A stretch of DNA of 64,000 nt, taken from NCBI RefSeq assembly GCF_040829825.1, contig NZ_JBFOLH010000008.1. One strand, written 5' to 3'. Numbering within the stretch: position 1 is the stretch's first letter; each line of letters begins with the position of its first letter. The translations under genes were made by a program, and so were the position numbers. The notes beneath the pieces are model-generated. The model made no database searches and was not told where the DNA came from. It was given only the letters and a program-made list of their open reading frames with translations. Shown one piece after another: positions 26,725 to 34,991 of the stretch. Origin of the DNA: Leadbetterella sp040829825 (GTDB taxonomy: Bacteria > Bacteroidota > Bacteroidia > Cytophagales > Spirosomataceae).

Positions 26725-29031
26725 TCAGAACGGCAATCCTACGGCAAAGTTCCAGATGATGTTTTCGCGGCGCCAGTCTTTGCTCTTCAGGTTGATCTGG
26801 TCAAACACCCAACGTTCCGGCTCATCGAGCCAGGGTTTCCGGAAAGGCGTGGCCACGTCGATCCGGAAAATAAATATGCTGAAGTCGAACCGGAAGCCGA
26901 TTCCGCCACCGACAGCCATTTCTTTCAGGAAGCTTTTGGAGAAGACCGCTCCCTCATCGTAGATATACGGGTCTTTATACATCCACACGTTTCCGGCGTC
27001 CACAAATAACGCAGTGCTCAGCAGCGAGCTTAGCTTGTACCGGAGCTCCGTATTGAATTCTATCTTAATATCACCGGTATTGGTGGCCAGGAACTTGCTG
27101 GCCGTAGACTGCCCTTCCAGGCTATAGGTGCCCGGCCCGACACCCCGGGCGCGAAAAGCACGCAACGAGTTGTTACCTCCAACAAAAAACTGGTTCACAA
27201 AAGGCAGGAAGTACGAATCTCCAAAAGGGATACCCACACCTACTATACCCCGGTTGGCCCAGGATACATCGCGGCTGAAGTCATACCTGTACCGCACTTC
27301 ATTTTCCACTCTGACAAACTTGCTGTACCGCTCCCCGAATATTTTGCCCTTATTCTCCCTGCCGCTGTTTACCCCGTCATACAAAGAAAGCAGCGCACCC
27401 GCCACATCCAGCCCGCCCCGGTAGCTCAGTGTTCCTTTTTTGCGGCGGGCCGGGCTGACCACAATTTCATACCCTGACCCTATGATCAGGTTATTGTCCA
27501 GGATAGTTATTAACTCAGGGTAGTTAAATATTTCATCCACAAAGGCCGATGTAAGATTGGACGATTTGACAAACGTAAATTTAAACGGCTTAAAGGCATG
27601 CTCGATTCCTTTTCCGCGGGTCCAGGCATAGCCCCATTCCGCGTTGGCCGAATTCAGATCATACAGGCCCCGCTTGATAAAGTTCTCGTACGAAACCCTC
27701 AGCAGTGTTTTGGGAAGCACGTTGCTGACCTCCGGGTCGATCCGGATAAACGGGGCAATAAACCGCGGAAATTCCAGCGAGGTCCAGGCACCTGTCCGGT
27801 AGTTTTCATTGTACTCCGTATTTTCCCGCTTGCCTCCCAGCTGAAATTCAAAGTTACCGTTAACTCCTATCTCAAATTTCTCTGCTCCGCGGAAAGTATT
27901 GCTGTTTTTCCAGCTCAGGCTCACCTGCGTACCGGCCAGCCCGCTGGAGCGTGACAACGCGTTGGCTTCCACATTAATCGTTTTCCGTTTATTGGTCTGC
28001 AGGTTATAGTATACGTCAATGAGCGTGGAGTCGAGCCGGTTCACTACCTGGAACTGGCTTTGTATGGAACGGAAATTCCGAAGGCTCAGCAGCCGGTTGC
28101 TGGTCACGCTCACGGCATCGTTGTTGTACAGCATCCCCGGCCGGAAAGCGATGGCGTCAAGGAAGATGTTTTCTTTGTATTTCTTACCGGGATCATCCAG
28201 CACCAGTCCGCGGAAAAAGTCAAACGATGAGCTGCTTTCGTCCAGTTGCTCTACCCGCGTAGGCTTATCAATGTTTACATAGATATTGTTGATCTGGTAT
28301 CTTTTCCGGGCCTGTGCCGGGATATCCTCCCGGGGAGCTACCTTTGCGATCAGGTGCGTGGCACGCTGGGCAGAGTCAAGGAGAATATTGATATATTCCG
28401 GCCGAAAATAATAGTAGCCTATATTCCGCATAGACGTGTACATTTTCTGCCGTTCGTCGCGTATCCTTTCCAGGTTAAAATAGCGGGGCAGCCTGAAGTG
28501 CTGTGAAAAGCTCAGGAAGTCCTCGTAAAACTCTCCTTCTGCCGGCGGATCAATCAGCACCGAGTCAATGCGAAACCGCTGGTTGGGCTCTACCCGGTAC
28601 CGCGCAAAGCCCAATACCTTTTTCTCTTCCAGCTCACCGGTAACCCTGCCGTTAAAATACCCGTACGAATGCAGCAGGGAGGTCAGGTTGGTCACGTTCT
28701 GGTTTACCATAAAGGCATCCACAAATACGGGCTCTTCTCCCAACCGTTTCCGGAACCACTCTTTCAGGCCGGTTTCTTTCTTTTTCTTTCCCAGGAAATA
28801 ATTGAACGCCACTTTATAGGGGTACCCGAAAAGCATGGTATTCGGAACGGGCCGGGTGGCGTCTTCCAGGAGGGTTTTAAATTCAGGCACCTCACCTCCC
28901 GCCAGGCTGTCGTGCCGGATTACCGAAACCGATGCCCCCCCGTACAGTCGCTTCTGCGGCGGGATTTTGTCAGCCACCTTACACGAGTAGATGGCCTGGC
29001 TCATCAGTATCAGTATCAGTAATCGTTTCAT
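26725..29031 (-). CDS. tamL: TamL, Omp85-family outer-membrane lipoprotein
   Basis: 768 residues. Lipoprotein signal MKRLLILILMSQAIYSC with the lipid on Cys17, followed by KVADKIPPQKRLYGG. POTRA-like regions cover ~80-360 and a C-terminal Omp85 barrel ~390-768, with the Omp85 signature GVGIPFGDSYFLPFVNQFFV and GGNNSLRAFRARGVGPG. Bacteroidota replace TamA by this lipidated homologue, encoded beside tamB. Its start lies 19 nt after the tamB stop. Together they are expected to move proteins or lipids between inner and outer membranes. Confidence 0.92.
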   Translation of the reverse strand: MKRLLILILMSQAIYSCKVADKIPPQKRLYGGASVSVIRHDSLAGGEVPEFKTLLEDATRPVPNTMLFGYPYKVAFNYFLGKKKKETGLKEWFRKRLGEEPVFVDAFMVNQNVTNLTSLLHSYGYFNGRVTGELEEKKVLGFARYRVEPNQRFRIDSVLIDPPAEGEFYEDFLSFSQHFRLPRYFNLERIRDERQKMYTSMRNIGYYYFRPEYINILLDSAQRATHLIAKVAPREDIPAQARKRYQINNIYVNIDKPTRVEQLDESSSSFDFFRGLVLDDPGKKYKENIFLDAIAFRPGMLYNNDAVSVTSNRLLSLRNFRSIQSQFQVVNRLDSTLIDVYYNLQTNKRKTINVEANALSRSSGLAGTQVSLSWKNSNTFRGAEKFEIGVNGNFEFQLGGKRENTEYNENYRTGAWTSLEFPRFIAPFIRIDPEVSNVLPKTLLRVSYENFIKRGLYDLNSANAEWGYAWTRGKGIEHAFKPFKFTFVKSSNLTSAFVDEIFNYPELITILDNNLIIGSGYEIVVSPARRKKGTLSYRGGLDVAGALLSLYDGVNSGRENKGKIFGERYSKFVRVENEVRYRYDFSRDVSWANRGIVGVGIPFGDSYFLPFVNQFFVGGNNSLRAFRARGVGPGTYSLEGQSTASKFLATNTGDIKIEFNTELRYKLSSLLSTALFVDAGNVWMYKDPYIYDEGAVFSKSFLKEMAVGGGIGFRFDFSIFIFRIDVATPFRKPWLDEPERWVFDQINLKSKDWRRENIIWNFAVGLPF

Positions 29032-29050
29032 GTATATTCCTGCTTTCAGC

Positions 29051-32000
29051 CTATTTTTTTCGTTTCATCAGTTCTTTCCAGCTGTCGTAATCGATAGCGA
29101 TAATAAAGCCCAGGCCGGTCTCAATCACCGATCCTTCAATGGCGCTCTGGTTGCGGTTTTTCCGGAAAACTTTCAGCCGGTACCGGCCATCGGTGGTGAT
29201 CAGCCAGTTGGCTTCCACGTTATCGAATATCTCATCCGACTGCAGCTCTTTGTTTTCCAGCTCAAAGTTTTTCCCCACCGAAAAGATCAGCCGGTCATTG
29301 GCCAGCCGCTTGCTTACGCCCAGGTTCAGGTTGGTGCTCCGGTCGCTTCCGTCCTGGGTAACTCCGCCCGAAGACTGAAGCCCTACGTTCAGATCCACCC
29401 CTTTGATCAACCCTGAAGCATACCGCTCCAGCTGGGAAGAGATGATCTGGCTGACGTTACGCCGGGCCAGGTCTTCGTAGCCTGCCCCGCCCGATGAGGT
29501 AAAGCTGTCCAGGATCTGTGCCGCCGAGAAATTGCCCGCTACCAGCAGCATGATGGCATTTTGCTTCAGCATTTCGCGGTTGGCGCTGGTCACAGCCCCT
29601 TCCGTGCCGCTTTTTTTCTCGCCCCGGTCGTTAACAATGGTCCAGCCCAGCTCCTGCAGCTTCGACGATACGCTGCTTACCTCTGTTTCTTTGGCCACAA
29701 TCTGGAAGCCAACTTCTGACAGGCTCATCACCTCGCCCTTCAGTACCAGGTCTACCCGGATATCCGCAAAAAGCTTCTCGGCTGTCTTACCATCTTCCAG
29801 GCCGGGATAGGTGTTAACGTCTTTCCGGCCCGGTACTTTGTATTCTGCCGTAATATCCATTATTCCCTTCAGGGGGTCACCGGCAAATGAGATGCTGCTT
29901 TTACTGCTTTCCGTAATTTCAAAACGCTTTTTGATGGTCTGGAAAGTCAGCTCATAGCTTCCCCTGACAATGCTCATTTCGCCAATGATGAACAGGTCGC
30001 CGGCATTGTCAAACCCGAGGTTCAAACGGGCATTGCCCGAGGCCGTGAGCATGTCGCCGGTAATGGGGTTCATGAGCATATTGATGGTGGATTTATCATC
30101 GATCACCACGTTGATGTTTACGGCATTGGCCAGTGAAAGGGTGCTTTCGGTTTTCCGCCTGACCGACTTCTCCTGGTTCCGGAAATCTACAAAAGTCACT
30201 ACGGCATTCAGGTCTTCGCCTACACTCTCATCCGGCAAAAGCAGGGTGAGATTGGTTTTTTCTTTAGCCGTGATATCACCGGTAAGGCGGAACTCGCTGT
30301 TGGTTCCCCGTACATTCAGCTTGCTGTCGAGGTATGCTGTACCGTAAAAGAGCTCGCTCTGCCCGCGCTCTGAGCTGGCAATCAGGAAATTGCTGGTAGT
30401 AATGTCCAGGTCGTACCTGAAATCGGGCATCCCGGAAAGGTCTACCGCCCCGTTGATCACCATGTCGCGGTCATTGGCGTCTTTGATCAGCAGTTTTTCA
30501 AAAAGAATTTTCGACCGGTTAATTTTCAGGTTCTGGTTGTTGATTCGGAGCAGGGCCGCCGTTTCTTTGATCCGGAGCGCGGTGCTATCCAGTGCCACCG
30601 ACCCGTCAATCTGCGGCTTCGTGGAAGAGCCCTTGATGTTCACATCGCCTTTTACACTGCCCTTCATATCATAAGCTACTTCTTTCAGGAAAGGTTCGAG
30701 TGCTTTGATATCGAGGCCGCCGATGTCCAGCTTAAAATCGAGCGATTCTTCTTTTTGTGTAAAATAAGCGCCCTTGAGCTCAAAGTCGTTGTTCAGCCCG
30801 CTCAGGGTAGCGTAAACGGTTATTTCTTTCAGGTTGTCGCTCTCTGCTTTGGCCCGCAGGTCGCCCAGGGCTACCTGGTTAAAATGAAAGTCGTCAATAT
30901 CTGCTTCCCCGGTAAAGGCCAGGTTGTCATCACCCATGTAATTCACCAGCTGGAGATCGAGATCCAGGTAACCGGAGGTCAGGGTAGAGTCCTGCAGGAT
31001 AGCCCGGGAAAGGAAGTTCAGGTCCAGCTTTTCTGCAAATACCGTTAACGGTGCATTCGGCTCTTCGTTAATGCTGTTGATCCGCAGCACCTGGTCCCCG
31101 GAAGAAAACACCACGTTATTCACGTACAACCCGGCCGGGGAATAGTCGATGTAGCCGTAAGGGTTGCCGCCCCATTCTTCATAAAAGAGCATGCTGCCGG
31201 TCTCGTCAAAACTGATCCTCACCTTTGAGCCGTCGCTTTCCAGGAAGCCCGCCAGGGAATGGATCTGCCGGTCAACACTATCTTTCACGGAAAGGTCAAA
31301 CGAGGCCACATTTTCTTCCAGCTTTCCGTGCAGGTCGGCCTTCCTGAGCCGGAACGACGGGGTAGACACCTGGTCAGAAAGCAGCCCGTATTGTATGCGG
31401 GTACCGTTACCCGTAAAATCAAAGGTGGTATTGATCACCTGGATCGAGTCGTACAGCAGGTAGGGCACCGCAATATGGCCTGAAAAAGGAATTTCCCCCT
31501 CACTTTTCAGGCCGGAATTGATGGTCACGGGCTTAAAGTTCTTCAGCGAGGGCACAAACGCCGTAAAGACAGGATCATAGCTGATGGTTCCGTTGATATC
31601 AAAGTAATAATCCAGGGTGTCGCTGGCCGGCTGGAAGTCAGGCAGCTTAAAGTATTTGTTCACCTCGGTCATCAGGATGCTCTGCAGCTTGTCGTACTCA
31701 AAGTTACCCGACAGCGACAGGTTCATGAACCGGGTGGTCAGGTCCAGCTTTTTCAGTGTCTCACCGTACTCGGTCAGCACGGTCAGGTCGCCTATAGGGT
31801 AAGCCACCGAGTCTTTCAGAACGGTAATGTTCCGCCCCTTGAAGTCGATATACGGTTTTTTCAGGTCGGCCACCAGCTGATTAATATCAAAATCACCTTT
31901 CAGCGCCAGGTTTTCTTTCGTTACACCCAGGGCCTTCAGGTCTAGCCGGTCAATCCGTGTGTTCCCCGTTACGGTGATCACCTCGTTACGCATATCCACC

Positions 32001-33853
32001 ACCACATCCAGCTTCAGCTGCGCCCTGGGGTCATTCACCGAGCCCGTAGTGGTCACCCGCTTGTTTTCCAGGTTTCCGTTAAGGGCGATATTCCGGTATA
32101 CCTCTCCGCCATAACCTGCTTCATCAATGACACCGTCAAATTTTAAGGAGGGATTATCAAAGCCCCGGCCGTCAAAAGTAACGGCTCCCTTCAGGTTGCC
32201 TACATCGGCATTGCGGATCAGCCGGCCTGCCGCAAAGTCTTCCACGGTCAGTGTACCGGCGTAAACCGGCACCCTGGAAAGGTCTTTCAGGCTGCCTGTC
32301 AGCCGCGCCCCACCCTGGCTGGAGTTGAGAAACAGCTCGGCGGCCAGATCTTCCATATTCCCCTTGACCGAACCGTTCAGTACCAGGGTTTCCGGCAGCT
32401 CAATGCTATCCGGCAGCTTCCCGCCCGTAAACTTTGCCAGGTCCTGGCGGGTGGTAGAGAGGTCTCTTACCTGCAGATCCATCCCGAACACCTCCCGGTT
32501 ATAGAGCATCCCGTTCAGGCTTAGGCGGGTGTTGGCAGTAGCGGTCAAGTAAATATTCTCCAGCTTCATTTCTTCCACTGTTCCGCTGACCCGCCCCCGG
32601 CCGGTAATCCGGTCGTTCCGGATCGATCCCAGCGTTTGCGCCAGGCTTTGCTTAAAGAAGAAAGCCTCGGATGGGGCCAGCTTCAGGTCGGCAATAACCG
32701 CATCAAAGCTACTCCGGGCATAATGGGCCGTATCAAGATCAGCCCTGGCTGTAGCCTTCAGCCCAGAAGCCGCCGTGGCGATATCCACATCTTCCAGCAG
32801 CAATGTATTTCCTTTCAGGGAAGCCTGTACGTTCAGCTTCCGGAGCTCCAGCCCGCTTTTCTCCCGGAAGCTCAGGGCGGTGATCTTCCCTGCCATCACG
32901 CTGTCCTGCATCAGCAGATCTTCAGCCGAAAGTTTCAGATCGTTCAATGCCAGGTCGCCGAAGTTGATCTCCCCGGCCACCGATGGCTGCGCTTTTTTAT
33001 CTTTGAAGGTAAGCTGTTCAAAGTCAGCCCCCAGCCGGGCAATGTCAAATTCCATTTCCGGGAGGTCAAACCCGCGAAGGTCAGCTGCAATGGCCGCCCG
33101 GTGCCCGGAGGTATACTGCGCACCCAGGTCCAGGTCCCAGTTGATGTCTTGCGCCGTCAGCGCTTTCAGGCGCACATCAGGCAGAGGCCCGGAGGCCGTG
33201 GTATCTTCAGGCGCAGTGCCCAGCTTCCCGCTCACATAAAGCGAGCTGATCCTGGTATCTTTCAGGTCATAAACGGCCTTGCCGGGGTCCAGGCGGTTAA
33301 AGCCCGACACCAGCCCGCCCAGCTTCACCCGGAACAGATGGCCGGCGTCGGCATCTTCATACTTCACCCGCAGGTTTTTCACGTCAATTCCGCTGAGCGT
33401 AATTTTCATGGGCACGGAGGTGGTATCTGCCGGCGCCGGTGGAGCATCTGAAGAAAAGGCGTTAAGGATATAATCAAAATTGAACGTGCCGTTCTCCCGG
33501 CTGATATTCGCTACCGTGTTTTCCAGCTCTACCTGTTCAATCAGGAGCTCGTTTTTGAAAAGGCGGAAAAGCGCCACATCAAGATAGGCCTTTTTCGAGT
33601 ACAACAGGGTATCTTTTTTCTGATCCACGATCAGCAGGTCATCCAGGTGCACCCAATCGGGGATAGAAAAGCTGAGCCTGCCGTGTACGGGTGTTCCGAT
33701 CTGCCTGGACAGGCGGTTAAAGATAAGATTACTGAGCCGTTTCTGACCGGGAGCCGAATTAAAGTAGACCATTAATGCCAAAAGCACACCCAACACAGCA
33801 ATAAAAACTATTGCCAGTATTTTCAGAGATTTACTGAGGATTTTTCTGGTCAT
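29051..33853 (-). CDS. tamB: TamB, translocation and assembly module subunit
   Basis: 1600 residues. A single N-terminal membrane anchor (residues ~12-30: ILAIVFIAVLGVLLALMVYF) precedes a very long beta-rich periplasmic section of repeated short strands, an AsmA-like/taco-shaped lipid bridge. The conserved DUF490/TamB C-terminal domain sits at ~1150-1490. The chain ends with a basic KRKK tail. It spans the periplasm and works with the adjacent TamL barrel in outer-membrane biogenesis and phospholipid transport, as known for TamB/YhdP-like proteins. Confidence 0.94.
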   Translation of the reverse strand: MTRKILSKSLKILAIVFIAVLGVLLALMVYFNSAPGQKRLSNLIFNRLSRQIGTPVHGRLSFSIPDWVHLDDLLIVDQKKDTLLYSKKAYLDVALFRLFKNELLIEQVELENTVANISRENGTFNFDYILNAFSSDAPPAPADTTSVPMKITLSGIDVKNLRVKYEDADAGHLFRVKLGGLVSGFNRLDPGKAVYDLKDTRISSLYVSGKLGTAPEDTTASGPLPDVRLKALTAQDINWDLDLGAQYTSGHRAAIAADLRGFDLPEMEFDIARLGADFEQLTFKDKKAQPSVAGEINFGDLALNDLKLSAEDLLMQDSVMAGKITALSFREKSGLELRKLNVQASLKGNTLLLEDVDIATAASGLKATARADLDTAHYARSSFDAVIADLKLAPSEAFFFKQSLAQTLGSIRNDRITGRGRVSGTVEEMKLENIYLTATANTRLSLNGMLYNREVFGMDLQVRDLSTTRQDLAKFTGGKLPDSIELPETLVLNGSVKGNMEDLAAELFLNSSQGGARLTGSLKDLSRVPVYAGTLTVEDFAAGRLIRNADVGNLKGAVTFDGRGFDNPSLKFDGVIDEAGYGGEVYRNIALNGNLENKRVTTTGSVNDPRAQLKLDVVVDMRNEVITVTGNTRIDRLDLKALGVTKENLALKGDFDINQLVADLKKPYIDFKGRNITVLKDSVAYPIGDLTVLTEYGETLKKLDLTTRFMNLSLSGNFEYDKLQSILMTEVNKYFKLPDFQPASDTLDYYFDINGTISYDPVFTAFVPSLKNFKPVTINSGLKSEGEIPFSGHIAVPYLLYDSIQVINTTFDFTGNGTRIQYGLLSDQVSTPSFRLRKADLHGKLEENVASFDLSVKDSVDRQIHSLAGFLESDGSKVRISFDETGSMLFYEEWGGNPYGYIDYSPAGLYVNNVVFSSGDQVLRINSINEEPNAPLTVFAEKLDLNFLSRAILQDSTLTSGYLDLDLQLVNYMGDDNLAFTGEADIDDFHFNQVALGDLRAKAESDNLKEITVYATLSGLNNDFELKGAYFTQKEESLDFKLDIGGLDIKALEPFLKEVAYDMKGSVKGDVNIKGSSTKPQIDGSVALDSTALRIKETAALLRINNQNLKINRSKILFEKLLIKDANDRDMVINGAVDLSGMPDFRYDLDITTSNFLIASSERGQSELFYGTAYLDSKLNVRGTNSEFRLTGDITAKEKTNLTLLLPDESVGEDLNAVVTFVDFRNQEKSVRRKTESTLSLANAVNINVVIDDKSTINMLMNPITGDMLTASGNARLNLGFDNAGDLFIIGEMSIVRGSYELTFQTIKKRFEITESSKSSISFAGDPLKGIMDITAEYKVPGRKDVNTYPGLEDGKTAEKLFADIRVDLVLKGEVMSLSEVGFQIVAKETEVSSVSSKLQELGWTIVNDRGEKKSGTEGAVTSANREMLKQNAIMLLVAGNFSAAQILDSFTSSGGAGYEDLARRNVSQIISSQLERYASGLIKGVDLNVGLQSSGGVTQDGSDRSTNLNLGVSKRLANDRLIFSVGKNFELENKELQSDEIFDNVEANWLITTDGRYRLKVFRKNRNQSAIEGSVIETGLGFIIAIDYDSWKELMKRKK

Positions 33854-33870
33854 GCTACGGCTTTAGAGCA

Positions 33871-33878
33871 CAAAATTA
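33871..33878 (-). promoter_or_regulatory. tamB-tamL promoter -7 box
   Basis: TAATTTTG on the minus strand, 17 nt before the tamB ATG, is a perfect TAnnTTTG box. No clear -33 element. Confidence 0.5.
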
Positions 33879-34015
33879 CTAAGTATAGAACGAAGATAAT
33901 ACTAAAAATGGGGTTTCACCAGGCGGAATTTATATTTCACGCCGGAATTTTATGTCCTTTTGCGTAAATTTTCAGGGGAGAGTGCTATTTTTTTTATCCC
34001 GTTTGAATAAACAGA

Positions 34016-34171
34016 ATAGGGATCATTCTTGCCCGGTACAAAGACAAATTGCTGATAGAGTATGCCACTTATGAAAGTAATAGCCAGCTTTTTGTACAGA
34101 AATACCCGCTTTATCTACCTGACAAGGAAGAATTAAGAAAAATTCTTTCTGATACACTGCTCGGTGAATAG
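34016..34171 (+). pseudogene. YhcG/DUF1016 nuclease remnant (C-terminal tail)
   Basis: A 51-codon frame reads IGIILARYKDKLLIEYATYE, continues through SQLFVQKYPLYLPDKEELRK and stops at 34169-34171. This is the typical last ~50 residues of DUF1016/YhcG PDDEXK-type nucleases (pattern GxILxxxK...xEY...Y...LPxxxxL). There is no ATG at the front and the upstream 150 bp hold no related coding sequence, so only the tail survives. The identification is by pattern recall; the rest of the gene has been deleted. Confidence 0.6.
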
Positions 34172-34192
34172 ACAAGTGGTAGTGTTTCAGCA

Positions 34193-34224
34193 TGAAAAGA
34201 GAGGCCCGGTAACCTCTCTTTTCA
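34193..34224. terminator. Terminator hairpin after the 34231-34914 gene
   Basis: TGAAAAGAGAGG (34193-34204) and CCTCTCTTTTCA (34213-34224) form a perfect 12-bp stem with an 8-nt loop, 6 nt beyond the stop codon of the leftward gene. Confidence 0.75.
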
Positions 34225-34230
34225 TTTCTT

Positions 34231-34914
34231 TTATTTGCCCACCGGCATACTCAGCCCCACCGAGAAGCCGAAATTGCTGGTTTTGGAGTCGACCCGCAGA
34301 ATCCCGATGTCGCCAATGGCATTGGTGAAGCTGTGGCGGTAGGTTGCTTCCACAAAGCCTTTTACCTTACCCCGCACAGGCATTTCATACCCCAGGCCGA
34401 CCACGCCACCGAAGTCCACGTCTTTGTAGTTCAGATTCAGGTCATATTTGAGATCCATCAGGCCCAGCAGGCTGTTGCTCATGCTGCTTCCCACCTTAAA
34501 GCCTACCGATGGCCCTGCTATTACGTAAGCGCTTCCGGTAGCCGCCGTTGAAAATTTATATTGCAGTAAAAGAGGCACATCAAGATAATCGATGTTCAGC
34601 CGGGCATTGGTCAGTCCGCCGATAATCGACCCTATCGTTCCGCCGCCCAGGTTCAGGCGGTCTATCTTCCCGCCCCTGCGGTTATACGCCACTTCCGGCC
34701 GGAAGGTAAAGTTCTGATCCAGCGGAATCTCCGCAAAAAGAGCTGCTCCACCCGTGGCCATGTATTTAAAATCCTGTCCTAGTGCCTCTACTGCTGTAAA
34801 ATTAGGAATATTGGTCAGGTTCAGGCTTCCTTTTACACCCAGGCGGATATCCTGGGCAGTAGCCAGATGGAAAGACAATACAACCAATACAGCGGTCTTG
34901 AAGAATATTTTCAT
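34231..34914 (-). CDS. Porin-family outer-membrane beta-barrel protein
   Basis: 227 residues. Signal peptide MKIFFKTAVLVVLSFHLATAQ, then an eight-stranded barrel of the OMP_b-brl_2 type. Visible strands include IRLGVKGSLNLTNIPNF, FTFRPEVAYNRRGGKI, LDVPLLLQYKF and the closing SNFGFSVGLSMPVGK. The family is abundant in Bacteroidota and mostly of unknown role. Confidence 0.85.
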   Translation of the reverse strand: MKIFFKTAVLVVLSFHLATAQDIRLGVKGSLNLTNIPNFTAVEALGQDFKYMATGGAALFAEIPLDQNFTFRPEVAYNRRGGKIDRLNLGGGTIGSIIGGLTNARLNIDYLDVPLLLQYKFSTAATGSAYVIAGPSVGFKVGSSMSNSLLGLMDLKYDLNLNYKDVDFGGVVGLGYEMPVRGKVKGFVEATYRHSFTNAIGDIGILRVDSKTSNFGFSVGLSMPVGK

Positions 34915-34991
34915 TGAATAATCATTTATGGTTTGTAGGAATTAGACCCCGGAATCCGGTCGAAGTCTCGTTTATTTTCGTTAAAAGTTTG

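Noticed and set aside
32636..33451. 271-codon frame opposite tamB
   Set aside because: Proline/glutamine/arginine-rich translation typical of antisense of a GC-balanced gene; no start signal.
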